Shown here in pieces: positions 1 to 12,659 of a stretch of 64,000 nt of DNA. The translations under genes and the position numbers were made by a program. Within the stretch, counting starts at the first letter, position 1. Each line of letters starts with the position of its first letter. Below the pieces are notes generated by a model. The model had not been told where the DNA came from, did no database searches, and saw only the letters and a program-made list of their open reading frames with translations. Where the stretch lies: the NCBI GenBank assembly GCA_023376005.1, contig CM042157.1, positions 50,983,817 to 51,047,816 of the forward strand, given 5' to 3'. The DNA is from Doryteuthis pealeii. Lineage: Eukaryota; Mollusca; Cephalopoda; Myopsida; Loliginidae.

Positions 1-243
1 GTAAATACAAAGAAACTTCTGCTTTTATATATTTTGTTCAAAGTTTTATTTTTTAAAAACACAAAAAAATCGAAAAACAAAATAAAGGAAATTACTTACC
101 ACAAATAAAACAAAAAAACATTGGATAAAATTCCTTTAGATAAAAGGGTGTTGGACAGTTGAATCTAATTTAAAAGAAAAAGTAACACACATATTTAACA
201 GTACTTATTCATACACAAATATTAAGATTAATAGTTAACACTA

Positions 244-299
<56 letters not shown>

Positions 300-3200
300 A
301 TTTAGTTTGTATTTTAATAAATATCCTATTTTAATAATTTACATAAATAAAAAGTTATTTAAAAAAAACTATCATAAAAAATGTTTATCTAACAATGTGC
401 ATCATATATCTGAGACATCCTTTTCAGTATGAAAATTGTTTTACCATCAAAATATAAAACAAACAATTTTGTTTATTATTCAGTTAAAAATGTGAAAGTA
501 CATTTTTATTGCTTGTGTTACAAACACATAAAAACAAAGAAAAAAGAACTAAAAAGTGTTTTTTTTTGTTTGTTTGTTTTTACAATTAGAGTTAAAATAA
601 TAATTAATAGATTAGTTTAACAAATGAAATAAAATATCTTCTCTAATTTTTCTTCTGTATGATCAAGGAAAATAAGATTTTTAGATTCCTAATAATAATA
701 AATTATATTTTTATTATAAAAATTATATTCTATTTATATTTTTTATATTTTATATAATTATCAAAACAGATTAGAAATTATTTTAGAATATAGAAAAAAT
801 TGAAGTATAAATGAGAGAAATTATTAATATATTTATTTCTAAATAAATTGAAATTACTATAATTAGTGTTTTTTTTAAATGATTATTCAGGTATAAAAAT
901 TACTGATATTAACCATAATTAAGGATATTATATATATAATGAGACTGATAGTTAAATTAAGATAAACAATTAAATAGTAACAGTAATTGAATGATTCTAT
1001 AGGTTTAAAAGCGATTCTATTAGTGAAAAGGTAAGTGTAATTAAAATCTGGTAAAGATTGTATGGTTTCATTAAGGAATGAAAAACAGTTTCTATTGAAG
1101 AACTGTTAACCTTTGGTCTTAATGATGATTGTTGGTTTAAGATATTTTTCAAATTATTCTTTTTTTTTTCTTCTTTTTCTTTTAAAATCAATTTTCTTTT
1201 AAATATTTTATTTAGAATTTTACAATAGCTGAATAGAAGTCAGAAAGTAAATTAATATTCATTTATCTTATTATCTATTAAAATTTTTTCTTTAGTTTTG
1301 TACATCTGAAAGATGGATGTCTTCCCTCCTCTTTTTCTTGTATATGTGCACAAGTTGAATTTTGCTGTTTGAACCCCCCATCCCCCCACCAAAAAAAAGC
1401 CCTGCATATAGAAGAGTAGATGAACTCAAGGGAATGGGGGCATAGAATTTTAGGAGTGTCATCCCCCTTATAAATAGGGATTTGTTTTTAAACTTATCTT
1501 TTATATGGTTATTGTTTTAAATACAATATAAGAAGCTGGCCAGTTAGGGGAAAAAAACAAAGGACTTGTTGGAGAAAGAGGGACTTTTTTCATCAACACA
1601 CAGAAGTCTGTTACCAAAATTAGAGTGCCTATTCCTTATAGTCAATTTATAGTCAATTTGGATATTCATTACCAAAATTACTTATTTAGATATTTGCCAA
1701 CTCATTTTGAGGGCCACCATTTTGTATGTCGTACATAGATATGTGTATCATGTACATTTGGTGGATTTCGTAACTTTTGTGACCTCTTTTAAATATGAGT
1801 GTTCATATTGTTTATTTATTGGTAAATTTCTATTGTTACTATAGTTATTATAGTAATTGAATGAGTTTAATTATTTTTTGGTTTTTTTGTTGTTTTTTTT
1901 AACTCCATGCCAACTACAAACTGGGGCAGCTGAGCAGTTTGAAAATTTTAAAAGTATGAACTTACTGTCCTTATCTTCCAATTTTCAAACCATTGGAAGG
2001 TAGAGCGGTGAGGGAATACAACCACAGGGGTGCGTTGTAGGGGCAGCATCACTGCAGGTTTATAGCTATTGAAAAGGAGCACCTACGAATCCAAATGCAT
2101 GTGTGTGCATTTACAAGACACTGGCAGAAAAATGAGCAAAAAAAAAAAACAAAAAGCTAAAAATCAAAAACTAAAAATCAAAAACCGAAAAATCTAACAT
2201 GGCGACTGCTTTGAAAGAAAAAAAATCAATGAAATGCTAAGCATTAACAAAAAAAATAGTAATGCTCAAGGATTTTTTTTAAATGGCCCAGTATTTTTTT
2301 TTTTTTTTTTTTTGCGTATCTGTCCATTTGTTTATGTCACACATCCTTACAATGACTGACTTCTCCCGGTGAAAGTTATCTATCCCTGGGAAGTCATGTG
2401 TTGTTTGTTCCAAGATGCCACACCGATCCATCCCAATCGATCTACTTTGAGGAGGGATGCATTGGTGATGCCCTTGCTCTCGCTGCTTCAATAAAATTGA
2501 ACACAAAATGAAAAAAGAAAAAGGAAAAAGTTAAAGAAATAAAAGTTGTGGCAAAGAATAGGTACGAGAGGCCCCGAATAATAAAATCACAGTGAATTTT
2601 ATTTCACTTGTAGCTCTTATTATCGCCCCTCTCTTTTTTGTTTTTTTTGTTCTTTGTCAGCTTTTTGTTCTTTCTTTTCTTTCGTTCTTTTTGATAAATA
2701 CATTTTTTCTTTGTTAAGGAAGGAATTTAGTGTCCTTAGCAAAGAAAGATTGAGGATTCATCCAGAAGGCCAGCTTCAGATAGCCCTTGGTAACCCCGGA
2801 TGACTGTCTGCTACTTGGATTCACTCCTGATTCAAGGAAAAGTCTTAAAGAAGAAAAAAATAAAGAAAAATAATAATAAAAAAAACAAACAAACAAATGG
2901 AAACAAAGAAAAAGTTTTCCATAACGACCTTTTAAAAAAAATCCTCTTTCCAAATCCTTTATCAGAATGAAGCCTTTCAAAAACTAAAAAATAACTTTCA
3001 ACAAAAGTTTAAAAACTAACAACTTTTGTAAAAACAAAAAAATAGAAATTATGGTTTTATTCAACCCTCCTCTTCAAAAACTATGTTTTTGTTCCTTTCC
3101 CAATTAAAAAAAAAGAAATTCCCTTACCACGTTCCCTGATATTTCAAGCTCCAGTTACTCACCTTGACTTTCTCCATTAAGTCCTCTTTTTATTTTATCG

Positions 3201-3600
3201 TAATATTTTTGAATATTGAATAATATGAAATTATTGGCTATTTTGGCCATTTTTTTAATATATGTTCACATTCTAAAACTGAACCATGTTAAATCAAAAT
3301 CAACTAAATTTTTTGTGGAGGAGATCTTTCTGGAACAATTCAAATAAACAAGATTTTAGCTTAAGATTTATCAAATAGAATATATTTTTATTTTTTTATA
3401 TTATAATTACCTTATATTTATCTTTAGTAGTATATTTATAAAATATTTTGTTAGGCTAACATAGTTTACAGTAGTATCTAAGAAATTTGTTTTATAATCA
3501 GTTTTTATTTATTATAGGAAAATTTTCATTTTTTTTTAATGACTGGGCCACTAGTATCAAGTGTATACAAAGAAGCACTTTCTCGTAGTGATTTTTTTTT
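1..3600. other. AT-rich DNA, no gene recognised
   Basis: There is a (CA)n tract near 245-297 and many A or T homopolymers. No ORF has recognisable coding character. Two less AT-rich patches, 1900-2100 and 2330-2500, match nothing I know. The region looks mostly non-repetitive and could be intergenic, intronic or the long untranslated end of a gene outside the window. Confidence 0.5.
249..297. repeat. (CA)n microsatellite
   Basis: Nearly pure CA dinucleotide run. Confidence 0.95.
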
Positions 3601-3654
3601 TTTTAAATAGCAAAGCGATTTTTTTATCCTACCCCTCATTTTATTTTTCTATTT

Positions 3655-3731
3655 AGTAATATAAAGTCTTCTCTATCTCCTGGGATTTCATATTAGTAAT
3701 AAATATGCACAGGGAAGCACTTTTTGTTACT
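3655..3731 (+). ncRNA. array hairpin H1 (candidate structured RNA)
   Basis: First of seven related hairpins. The arm AGTAATATAAAGT then CTTCTCT pairs with AGGGAAG, a bulged C, then ACTTTTTGTTACT. U.G wobbles occur only if the + strand is the RNA. The tip is diverged (ATCTCCTGGGATTTCATATT) compared with H2-H7. Family and function are unknown. Confidence 0.55.
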
Positions 3732-3805
3732 TGAGAAATTCTTTCCATCATTTCTTTTTGTTTAGATAATTTTTTAATTTTATTTTATTACTCTCTCTGA
3801 TAAAT

Positions 3806-3873
3806 TAATAAATAAGCTTCTCTACCTCCTGGACCTGTAACATCAAATATGTGCAGAGAAGTTATTTTTATTA
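3806..3873 (+). ncRNA. array hairpin H2
   Basis: TAATAAATAAG plus CTTCTCT pairs with AGAGAAG plus TTATTTTTATTA, with small bulges. The tip carries the array consensus ACCTCCTGGACCTGTAACAT followed by CAAATATGTGC. ACAT and ATGT inside the tip can form a short inner stem. Confidence 0.6.
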
Positions 3874-3896
3874 CTCTTCTATAGCATTTTTTTTCT

Positions 3897-3968
3897 ACTG
3901 TAGATAAACAATTCTCTTTAACCTCCTGGATTTGTAACATCAAATATTGAGAATCTGTTTGTTACAGT
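3897..3968 (+). ncRNA. array hairpin H3
   Basis: ACTGTA, AAACA and ATTCTC pair with GAGAAT, TGTTT and TACAGT around a small internal loop and a bulge. Compared with H2, the outermost pair of the inner stem has changed from C-G to A-T on both arms, a compensatory change. The tip keeps CCTCCTGGA and GTAACATCAAATAT. Confidence 0.6.
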
Positions 3969-3992
3969 TTAAATAAGTTGTATATCTATTAT

Positions 3993-4072
3993 TGCTAAGT
4001 AGTGAACAGTCTTCTCTACCTCCTGGACTAATAACATCAAAAATGTGCAGAGATGTCTGTCACTATATAGCA
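3993..4072 (+). ncRNA. array hairpin H4
   Basis: The longest basal stem: TGCTA, TAGTGA and CAG pair with CTG, TCACTA and TAGCA. CTTCTCT then faces AGAGATG with one mismatch. The tip is ACCTCCTGGACTAATAACAT, close to the consensus. Confidence 0.6.
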
Positions 4073-4182
4073 TTTTTTAAATTACTCACTATATAACATT
4101 TTTAACATAAACTTATCATTCTTTTCTTTTAGTATCTTTAAAAAAAAATAACATTAAAAAAAAAAGAAAAAAGATTTTTTAA

Positions 4183-4250
4183 GTAATAAACTATTTTCTC
4201 AACCTCCTGGACCTTTAACATCAAATATGTGTAGAGAATATGTTTATTGC
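4183..4250 (+). ncRNA. array hairpin H5
   Basis: GTAATAAAC pairs with GTTTATTGC (one U.G). The inner stem is rearranged to TTTTCTC against GAGAATA. The tip is ACCTCCTGGACCTTTAACAT, with CAAATATGTG conserved. Confidence 0.55.
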
Positions 4251-4288
4251 TGGAGAAATCTTTTACTTTTTTTTTTTTTCTGAATTAA

Positions 4289-4364
4289 AATAATAAATGG
4301 TCTTCTCTACCTCCTGGACCTGTAACATCAAAAGAGAAATGTGCGGGGAAGTCTGTTTGTTATT
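4289..4364 (+). ncRNA. array hairpin H6
   Basis: The 20-nt arm AATAATAAATGGTCTTCTCT pairs at 19 of 20 positions with 4345-4364. Five of these are G.U or U.G wobbles, all of which would be A.C mismatches on the opposite strand. The loop has a short AAGAGAA insertion. Confidence 0.6.
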
Positions 4365-4385
4365 AAATAATATAATTTTGTGAGG

Positions 4386-4455
4386 GTAGCGAGTTTTCTT
4401 CTCTACCTCCTGGACCTGTAACATCAAATATTGTGCAGAGGAGATAATTTGTTAC
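4386..4455 (+). ncRNA. array hairpin H7
   Basis: The 19-nt arm GTAGCGAGTTTTCTTCTCT pairs at 18 of 19 positions with 4437-4455, including four wobbles and one U.U mismatch. The tip matches the consensus exactly through GTAACATCAAATAT. No copy is seen after this point. Confidence 0.6.
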
Positions 4456-5313
4456 AACAAGAAATTATTATTTCTTCAACCAGTTCTAATCTTTAAAATT
4501 ATTTAATTTAATTTTTTATTTTTTATTTTACAAACAGTCTTGAATAGACTTTTAAACATTTAGTTTATGAAAAGGATAAGTTTATTATAGTAAAATATTT
4601 TTACCATTTTCTTAGAACGTTTCCCTGTTTTTCTGGGGTAGGTATTTAATATAACAATTTACTTTCTGCTAATTTTTTAGATTAATGATCCTTCTTTGTT
4701 TAGTACATTAAGAATTGTTTCAAATTGGATTACCTCCCCTTTTCCATAAGTGTTGGCTCTCGAATTTTGTAAGTCGTCTTTCTCGAAATATATGGACCGG
4801 CAATATAGTTATTTATATTGTTATGAGAGAAATACTTCTGCTGAACTTGAGCCAGTTTTTTGTTGAAATATATACATTTACTTCCAATCTTAAACATTTC
4901 AAAATTTGATTATGATGTAATTGATTAGTAACATGCAGGTCAGTTGTGAAGAAGGTCTTAAATAAAATAAAATAAAAAGATTGATATTTTTAGGGACTTT
5001 TGAAATGGTACTGGTCAGATTTTAGATAAAAAAATATTTCTTTTGAAGAGGTTAGATTTGTTACAGAAAATAAATATTTTTAAAATATTCAGCTTGACAA
5101 GACATTTTAATTAAGATAATATTCTTTACTCTAGTGTTATTTTTTGTTTACTCTTCTGTTAGGTTAAATACATTTTTTTTTTCTTATTCTATTTATTTAT
5201 TTTTATTGTTTTCTTTCAAAAAGGGGCTATTTTTAGATTCTTTTTTTTTAATTCATAAGTAAAAATTATTATTTTCAAAAAATAAGAACTAGTATTTCTT
5301 ATTTATTCAATTG

Positions 5314-5315
<2 letters not shown>

Positions 5316-5361
<46 letters not shown>
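5316..5361. repeat. (TA)n microsatellite
   Basis: Pure TA run. Confidence 0.95.
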
Positions 5362-5363
<2 letters not shown>

Positions 5364-6566
5364 CCCAGCAGCAAATATTCTTATATATACAATCATATAG
5401 AAAGAATTTTATATATATCATTGCATCTTAGTCTGTGGATAAAATTAATTTGTATATTTTTTATTTAATCATTGTGAATATTTATAAAAGCCAGAATGAT
5501 TTACGAATATTTCTTACGTGGGGGAAGAATGATGGATATTAGGTGATTGTATAAAAGTTATGAATATTTACTATGTAGTTTGCTGCTTAAGGCGGGGTGG
5601 TGGTGGCAAGATCAAGTTTTTATCAAATTAAATTATGAATATTCTTTAACTGGATTCATGGTTTCTCTAAAAACGGGGGGGTGCAGAGTAAGTTTATTGC
5701 ACTTCACACATATTAATCTCCTATTTGCACATTGCAAACATTTGATTTTATTGCACTTTTGAATTAATCATCACAACTTTTGTAAACAAAAAGAACTCAT
5801 TTTTTTAATGAGTTTTTTTTTTATGTGAGATTTAGTGACAAGGAGGGTAGCATCTCTTTTGGTTTAAATTATTAGTTTTATTGGCTTTTACTCAAATTTC
5901 TTACAGGATACATTTCTAATTATGGAAGTACGATGAGGAAATTAATCCAACAGTAATTAATTCTAATTATATATATATTTCAAAATTTTAGCTGTTGTAA
6001 TATTGATAAAAATATATAAATAAAATTTACATTTAGATATGAATAGCATAAACATATATATTTTTATAATTTTATATGATAATTTATTATCAGTTTTATT
6101 TCCAATTTATTTTTTAGAGATGTGATGTTTTTTAATACAGAGATACAAATTTTTTTCCTATTTTATATATTTATTTATTTATTGGTATAAGTTAATGTAG
6201 TGACAGATATGAAGAAGCTTAGATATAGGGTAGGGATAAATAGATTACTTTAAACAGATTTCAAAGAATATACAAAGATTTTATTTTTTTAAACCTGTAT
6301 TTCTCAACAGTCACAATAAGATTATTGGCTTTCAAGATTCTTTTGGCGGACATATAACATCTTGAACACTGTTTAATTTCCTTAATGTTTCCCAAACATT
6401 TGGAACCAAAATTTTTATTCAAAATCAACTTAGATAAAAAACCTAAAAAATTAACCAGAATTAATTAATTTTGTTTTTATTCTTATTTTTCTTAATTTTA
6501 TTTTGTCTACAAATGATTTTTAATTTTCTTTGTAAATTTATTATCAGGGATTGTCTCAAAAATATA

Positions 6567-6567
6567 T

Positions 6568-6600
<33 letters not shown>
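6567..6600. repeat. (CA)n microsatellite
   Basis: CA run with a second short tract at 6631-6650. It generates the Cys/Val and His/Thr repeat ORFs on both strands, which are not genes. Confidence 0.9.
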
Positions 6601-6602
<2 letters not shown>

Positions 6603-7256
6603 GACATAAATACATATACATCCATGAATATACACACACACACACACATACAGGTTTATGATGTTATGACTGAACTGAAAGAAATTCTCTGCAGATAAAT
6701 TGTACAATTTATAATTTAATTTGTTTTTGCAAACACCATAAAGAGAAAATGATATAATGAACAACTAAAATGAATAAATAATATACACTTAGTTTCATAC
6801 ATATACATGCAATATGTGTATGTATGTGTTACATATATATGAAATATATATATATATGTGTGTGTTTATGTGTTAAATGAATAAGTATCCACCATAACAA
6901 AAACTTAATGAAATCTGAATAATAATAACTAAACATAAGTTCTGTGCATAAATATAACACACATCCCATTAAAATCAGGAACAACATTTAAGTACAAAAC
7001 CAAATAATAAATAAAAGATTGAAAAAATAGAAGAAAAAAAATAAAAATAAAAAGGCTTTAGACAGGTACCCCCACCCCACCCTAAAGAAAATCTAATTTA
7101 TTAAATAAATAAATAATCCAATTGTTCCTGTTCACCATTTTTTTTAATCCCATCTCTTAATCCTAGGGCTGAAACTGCTTTTTTTCCATTCCAAAAAATT
7201 TTAAAAATAATAATAATCTTCTCTCATCTTCTGAAAATCTGGACGGAATGTTTTAC

Positions 7257-7260
<4 letters not shown>

Positions 7261-7350
<90 letters not shown>
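7261..7350. repeat. (CT)45 microsatellite
   Basis: Uninterrupted CT run of 90 bases. Confidence 0.97.
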
Positions 7351-7352
<2 letters not shown>

Positions 7353-7955
7353 TAAAAAAATGTCCAATTAAACTTAATTTAATTCTGTTTTTTTTTGGGG
7401 GGGGGGTAATTTTTCAACTTGCAAGAATTAAAAAAAAAAACAAAAAAAAAACAAATGAACAAAAAGAATTACAACAAAAGTAAAAGATAATTAAAAAAAG
7501 TAAAAAAAAATAACAAAACAGAAAACTCAAAATTAATATGTTTATTTATTTACTGTTGAATACTCAATGGTTCCAACAGGAATAATAATAAATGGTCTTG
7601 TATGGCTGGGAAGGATATGCTTATTTTTATACATATGCATACATTATAGATATAGTATACCATATATAATATGGTATACATATATATATTTGTATGTGTT
7701 GTATATATATGTATATATTTGTGTATATACTATTATATAATATATTGTATAATATATGTGATATAATATATAATTTATTATATAACATTACATGTATTAG
7801 TGTTATTATATAATGTATATATATATATATGTGATATAATTCTGTTTGATATTCAGATCTTCCATTCTTTGCTTCTGGTTTTCAAATAACCACATTTTTA
7901 ACCTAGTATTCTTTGAAGAAAATGAAATTAAAAAATGTAGGAATTTTATATTACT

Positions 7956-7992
<37 letters not shown>

Positions 7993-9504
7993 AAATAAAG
8001 TAGTTTAAAATTTCAATTATGATTAACAAATAATAACCAAAAATTTGAATTCTTAAAACTTTTATTGTTAGTTTTTTTGTCTCTTTCCTTTCTTTATTTT
8101 CCAATTTTGTGGGAATTGAATGACAGAGCTGAACGTGATTTTTGTGTCACAACCTATGCCAAAAGGATTGGCATATTATGACCATACACGCACTTCTTTT
8201 GCATTGCAAGATAAGGGTAGAGATGTAAATGAGTTCACCCATTACAAATAATGGGGAAGAGCTCAGACCATTCCAGAAAGAACCAAAAAATTTTTTTCTT
8301 TTTCTCAAATCTCAAATGCCCTTTTGCTTTGCAGGTGCGTTGTATGTGTATGTAAGTATGGTTTTACCGGAAGCCTGTTGGCCACTGGTAACCGATTCCA
8401 TGACCGTCTCTGCTGAAAGAGGCTGGTAGGTAAACAATTTTGAAATGGAAACAAAAAAAAAAAAAAAAAAAAAAAAAATCTGTAAAATTCAGAAAATCAA
8501 GGAAAAGTGAAAAAAATCACTATTTTCTTGGTCCTATTTTTTACATTATTTTTTTTCTCTTGGAGCAACATGTTCCGCAATATAAACTACTTACCACGTT
8601 AGCAAGGATGGCATCAAAAGGCAGACACTTTGTTTTAAAAAAAAAAAGGGTCTCCCCATCCGGCTAAAAGTCACCACAAAACGGGATTTTTGTTCATCCA
8701 ACAAATTGTGAGATGACAATCCGTTATTTGATGATCCGAACTGCCGGATCGGCTTCAGTTGTGAAGCAACAACAAAAAAAAGAAAAATTGAAAACAAAAA
8801 AAAACGATGCAGCATTGTGTGATAAAATGATGCACTGCGATATTTTCTTTATCCTGTTTTTTGTGTGTGTCTTCTTCGAAAAGTCAAACAACTAGATGTT
8901 CGAATTTTAGCTTAAATGAAAAATTAAAAAAACAACTAAAAAAAAAGAAATAGAAAAATGAAAAAATATGGTAGTTATTTGCGGTGATTATTCAATTGAA
9001 TTCTTTAAACTGTTCTTTTTAATCTTTTTAGTTTTAATAATTCTTGTATTGTATAACACAAAACTCCTGATGCTAGAGTTCAAGTGAAGATTATTTATTT
9101 GAATCAAATGTGTGAGCATTCCTTCCCTAAAGTGCCTTACAAAAAAGATCAATCATAATTTAATAATTATTCCTTCTTCCTCTTTATAATGAGCGTTTTT
9201 TATTTAGAAATATTTTTAATAATAAAAACAAAAAAATGACAAAAAATTGAAATCACCTTTCTCATCCAGTTTTTTCCTAACTGGTCTGCTAGATATCAGA
9301 AATATATACAATATTTATTATATATACATTCATATGTATATAATATACATATATTTATATTGTTATATTATATACAATATATATAATATTTTATCTGAAT
9401 TGGATGGGGTGTATAATTTATCATCGACTGGAAAGTAAAAGATTGTGTTTGAAATGTAAATTTCATATATAATATATATATATATATGTATATATAATAT
9501 ATGT

Positions 9505-9513
9505 TATATAATA

Positions 9514-9556
<43 letters not shown>
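9505..9556. repeat. (TA)n microsatellite
   Basis: TA-rich block within a wider palindromic TATA-rich stretch from 9300 to 9560. Confidence 0.85.
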
Positions 9557-9559
<3 letters not shown>

Positions 9560-11660
9560 TCCACTAATTCAGAAAAAGATTTTTTTACCATCTCTGAAGA
9601 TGATTTGTTTGAGAATGTTTGATCCAGCGGACGGGGAATACTTATTGCTATTACCCCAATATTATATATTCAGGGATGCCCTTACCTAGGAGTTTACCTA
9701 GGGGCACATGAAGAAAATAATGAGATTCAGGTAAATTTTGTTTGTTTTTTTCTATCAATGAAACTGAAGAAACTGATATTCAAAATGGACAATTTTAGTC
9801 AGGGGTAAATCCCCCCACCCATCGATTTACCAACCTGTGGTTTAACTCATAAAGTAAATTATTCAAAATCGTGCAAAATCTGATTTAAGAAGATACGTGT
9901 AACTAATTGGACAGACCTATTATATGAATCTGAAGTTTTTAAACTTTATTGAATTAAAAAATGTTTTTTTTACTTGTCTCACCTGTGATTTTATTGGTTG
10001 TCAGTGTGAGGGGGGTTTAGCCCACCTTGAGACTTCCAGTTTAACAGGTAACCTATGTCTGGGGTTGTTTCAGCATTTCTGTCTGTGCGTACATGAGGTG
10101 GCAACTTTTTGAATGGTTGCAGGTAACCATTAGATAAAAAATCTAAAGGAAAAAAAATCAAACAAATACCTGCTTATTGTTTGTAAACAAAAAAGAAAAT
10201 TGAAAAACTTTCTGGAAACTGATCTCAAGTAATTGTTCTGAAGACACCAATCCCAGCAGCTCTGTCAAATGTATAAACAACTTCATGTTTGTTTCTTGTC
10301 TGTCTACATATCTATGTAAAGAGCAAAAACAAATTCTCTTTTTCTCTTTTGCAGCACAGAAATAAACAAGTGAAGTTCATGCGTTTTTGTTGTTTTTCTT
10401 TTCTTTCCTTTTCTTTTATATCTATCTATCTATCTATCTATATATGTATAGAGGAATTATATACAATTAAATGACCACAACCAGCAAATTCGGTGAGTGA
10501 TGTCTGTGACATGCGGAAACACTGGACAGGTTTCATCAAGAGTTTATATCATAATCTCCTCCCCTGCCCGACAAAGATCAAACCAGTGACCACAGAATGC
10601 TTTTTGTTATTTCTTTTCTTTTCTTTATTCCTTTTCACTTAAAGTTGATTTAAGTATCTACTGTTTTTCTAGAAGTGATTTAAAAACGAATGTTAAATTT
10701 TAGTTTTAAGTTTATCATTAAAAAAGCGTAAAACAGAAGCATCCCATCAGTTGAACACAAGGATCATTATAATGCTATAAAAACATTGTAAACAAATGTA
10801 TTTTTAAAGAATCATTTTCTTCCTTGGTACTTCTCTAAAAAGTAGATATTTACTGGTATCTCATCAGTTGAACATTATTATAATAGGGAATCACACATAA
10901 ATCAAAGTTCATGTGATGGCTAGTGCATAAAAATTGTGTGTATACCTTCAGCATTCCTCTTTTGAGGTACCCCAGGCACTTGGCAATAAGTAGGCAGGTG
11001 TTGCCTGGGAGGATAGACCCCTGGGATCATGTTGATATTAAATTCCTTACTGTTTCAATAGCCAAAGCCACTGGACACAGGCACTGTAGTTTAGGTAAGT
11101 ATTTTTATTATAAAAGCCGCTGCCTTGCCATCCAAATCCTGAACTTGACTATTTCAGCCAGAATTAATTAGCCGTATATCACCAGTCAACTCACTAATTC
11201 CAACTTTAGCATAGAAACCCCTTTGTTATTATACATGATTTTGGTCAATGTATAATGAATAAAGGTATTGTTATATACAAATGTTAACAAGCGTTTTGTA
11301 GTTATTGAGGTGGTTGACCAGTTGACAGCCTCGGTAAATTTGGTCAACTTCAGACCAAGCCATAACCTAGAGAAGTCTGAACCAGTTCTTCTTCAACTTT
11401 CCTGTGGGTCAAACAACACAACGAGCAGGTTCATCAACCTATAAGTGGCCCGCAGTGCAACACGCGCTTATAGGACCACAAATGTCAACATAACAAGTCA
11501 CTATTTCATTTCTAAAAAATAAAATAAGTTACATGTTTATTTGGTTTCAGGTCAATATCATATTTTGTACCAGAATTCATCATCTGATATGGGTTTTTTT
11601 TAAAAATGACCGACTACAAGCAAAGAAAACATTTTTTTTTAATTTTTTCCCCATTATATA

Positions 11661-12010
11661 CAAGGTGAGTCAAAAAGTAATGCAATTTTGTTTAGAATAG
11701 GTATAATTACGAACACAGGAACATATATCATTCATCAAAATGAAGCTGGTCCTCTGTGGATCACCTCCTTACTTCTCCACATAGTCACCGTTTCTCTGAA
11801 TAGCAATGTTCCACCTTTGAATGAGAGCATGTGTCCCTGCCACGTAAAATTCTGTTGACTGTTCTTTAAGCCACTTCTTCACTACAGATTTCACTTCCAC
11901 ATCACTGGAATAATGTGTTTCTCAAACCCTCTTTCATGGGGCTCCATGTTCCTGTGTTGGTAATTATACCTGTCCTAAATAAAACGGCATTACTTTTTGA
12001 CTCACCCTTG
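11661..12010 (-). mobile_element. internally deleted mariner-type transposon
   Basis: A 350-bp element between TA dinucleotides (11659-11660 and 12011-12012). The inverted ends, CAAGGTGAGTCAAAAAGTAA and its partner, are about 65 bp long with few mismatches. The interior keeps only the C-terminal end of a mariner-like transposase on the minus strand. Confidence 0.8.
11769..11914 (-). pseudogene. mariner transposase C-terminal relic
   Basis: About 48 codons ending in TAA at 11769. The visible residues include KKWLKEQS, FYVAGTHALIQRW and NGDYVEK, typical of the very end of mariner/Tc1-superfamily transposases. The catalytic DDE/D part and DNA-binding domain are absent, so this copy cannot encode transposase. 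It could still be moved in trans through its terminal repeats. Confidence 0.75.
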
Positions 12011-12255
12011 TACAACTCCATATTGGTTTCTTGTCTGAAGTTAATGCCTTTTTGTTATTTCTTTTCTTTTTTTTGTTTTCTTTATTCTTTTTTTCATTGC
12101 CCCAAAATAGATATTTGTAGGGATATTGTGTAATGGTTAACAAGTTAGTCTCACAGGTCCATTGCTACTAAATTGTTGATTGTTTTTAATGGCATGTCAA
12201 ACAGTCTCGGGTTATTTTATGCCTAAAAAAAGTAAATTTGCAAGAGTATATTGTT

Positions 12256-12351
12256 AGTATCAGCCAGATAGCGAGGGAGTCTACCCCCTTTGCACTAGTG
12301 CTAGACCAGGGAGATTTTTTGCTGAGGTAGAGCATCACATCTACCATCAGT
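12256..12351 (-). repeat. SINE family A, body fragment
   Basis: Matches the reverse complement of the body of the element at 13951: GATAGCGAGGGAGTCTACCC and the CACTAGTGCTAGACCAGG segment. It lacks the tRNA-like head. Confidence 0.75.
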
Positions 12352-12545
12352 TGGGTGGTGAGCCATGATGCTTAAGGATAGAATCCTAGTGGCTGAGCAG
12401 TGCATGACATGCAACACTCTACTTTGGCCTTTACCTAGGCTAGACGGGTGGTCAGAGGCCCCCCTCCGGTCAATCAGCTAGTCATGTCAAGCCAAAGCAC
12501 CTATATAATTGTCCCAAATTTATTGCCCTTATGGCAAGCCCCAAC
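12352..12545 (-). repeat. SINE-like family B fragment
   Basis: Shares the GGATAGAATCCTAGTGGCTGAG, CTAGACGGGTGGTCAGAG and GTCATGTCAAGCCAAAGCAC blocks with copies at 17005, 22830, 50150 and 52975. It abuts a family A fragment on its left. Confidence 0.75.
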
Positions 12546-12659
12546 CTTTTTTAATATATATGTGCTAGACGTTTTAATATCCAGGACACTCCTATTTAAG
12601 AGTCTTACCTCTTTGCAGAGGATGCAATTGAGAATATTCTAAGATGATTTGATGAAAGT

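Larger units (their letters stand above)
4460..11600. other. AT-rich DNA with microsatellites, no gene recognised
   Basis: Long A/T homopolymers, TA and CA tracts and a few less AT-rich islands (8100-8430, 9880-10120, 10930-11170, 11290-11480). ORFs here are short and have no recognisable domain. A small inverted repeat, CCTATAAG and CTTATAGG, lies near 11440-11475. Confidence 0.5.

Noticed and set aside
3655..4455. CRISPR array (regular repeats with variable spacers)
   Set aside because: Spacing varies, repeats are imperfect, flanks are self-complementary, and the genome is clearly eukaryotic.
3655..4455. Hammerhead-type ribozyme array, as in cephalopod retrozymes
   Set aside because: No CUGANGA or GAAA core is present in the conserved tip.
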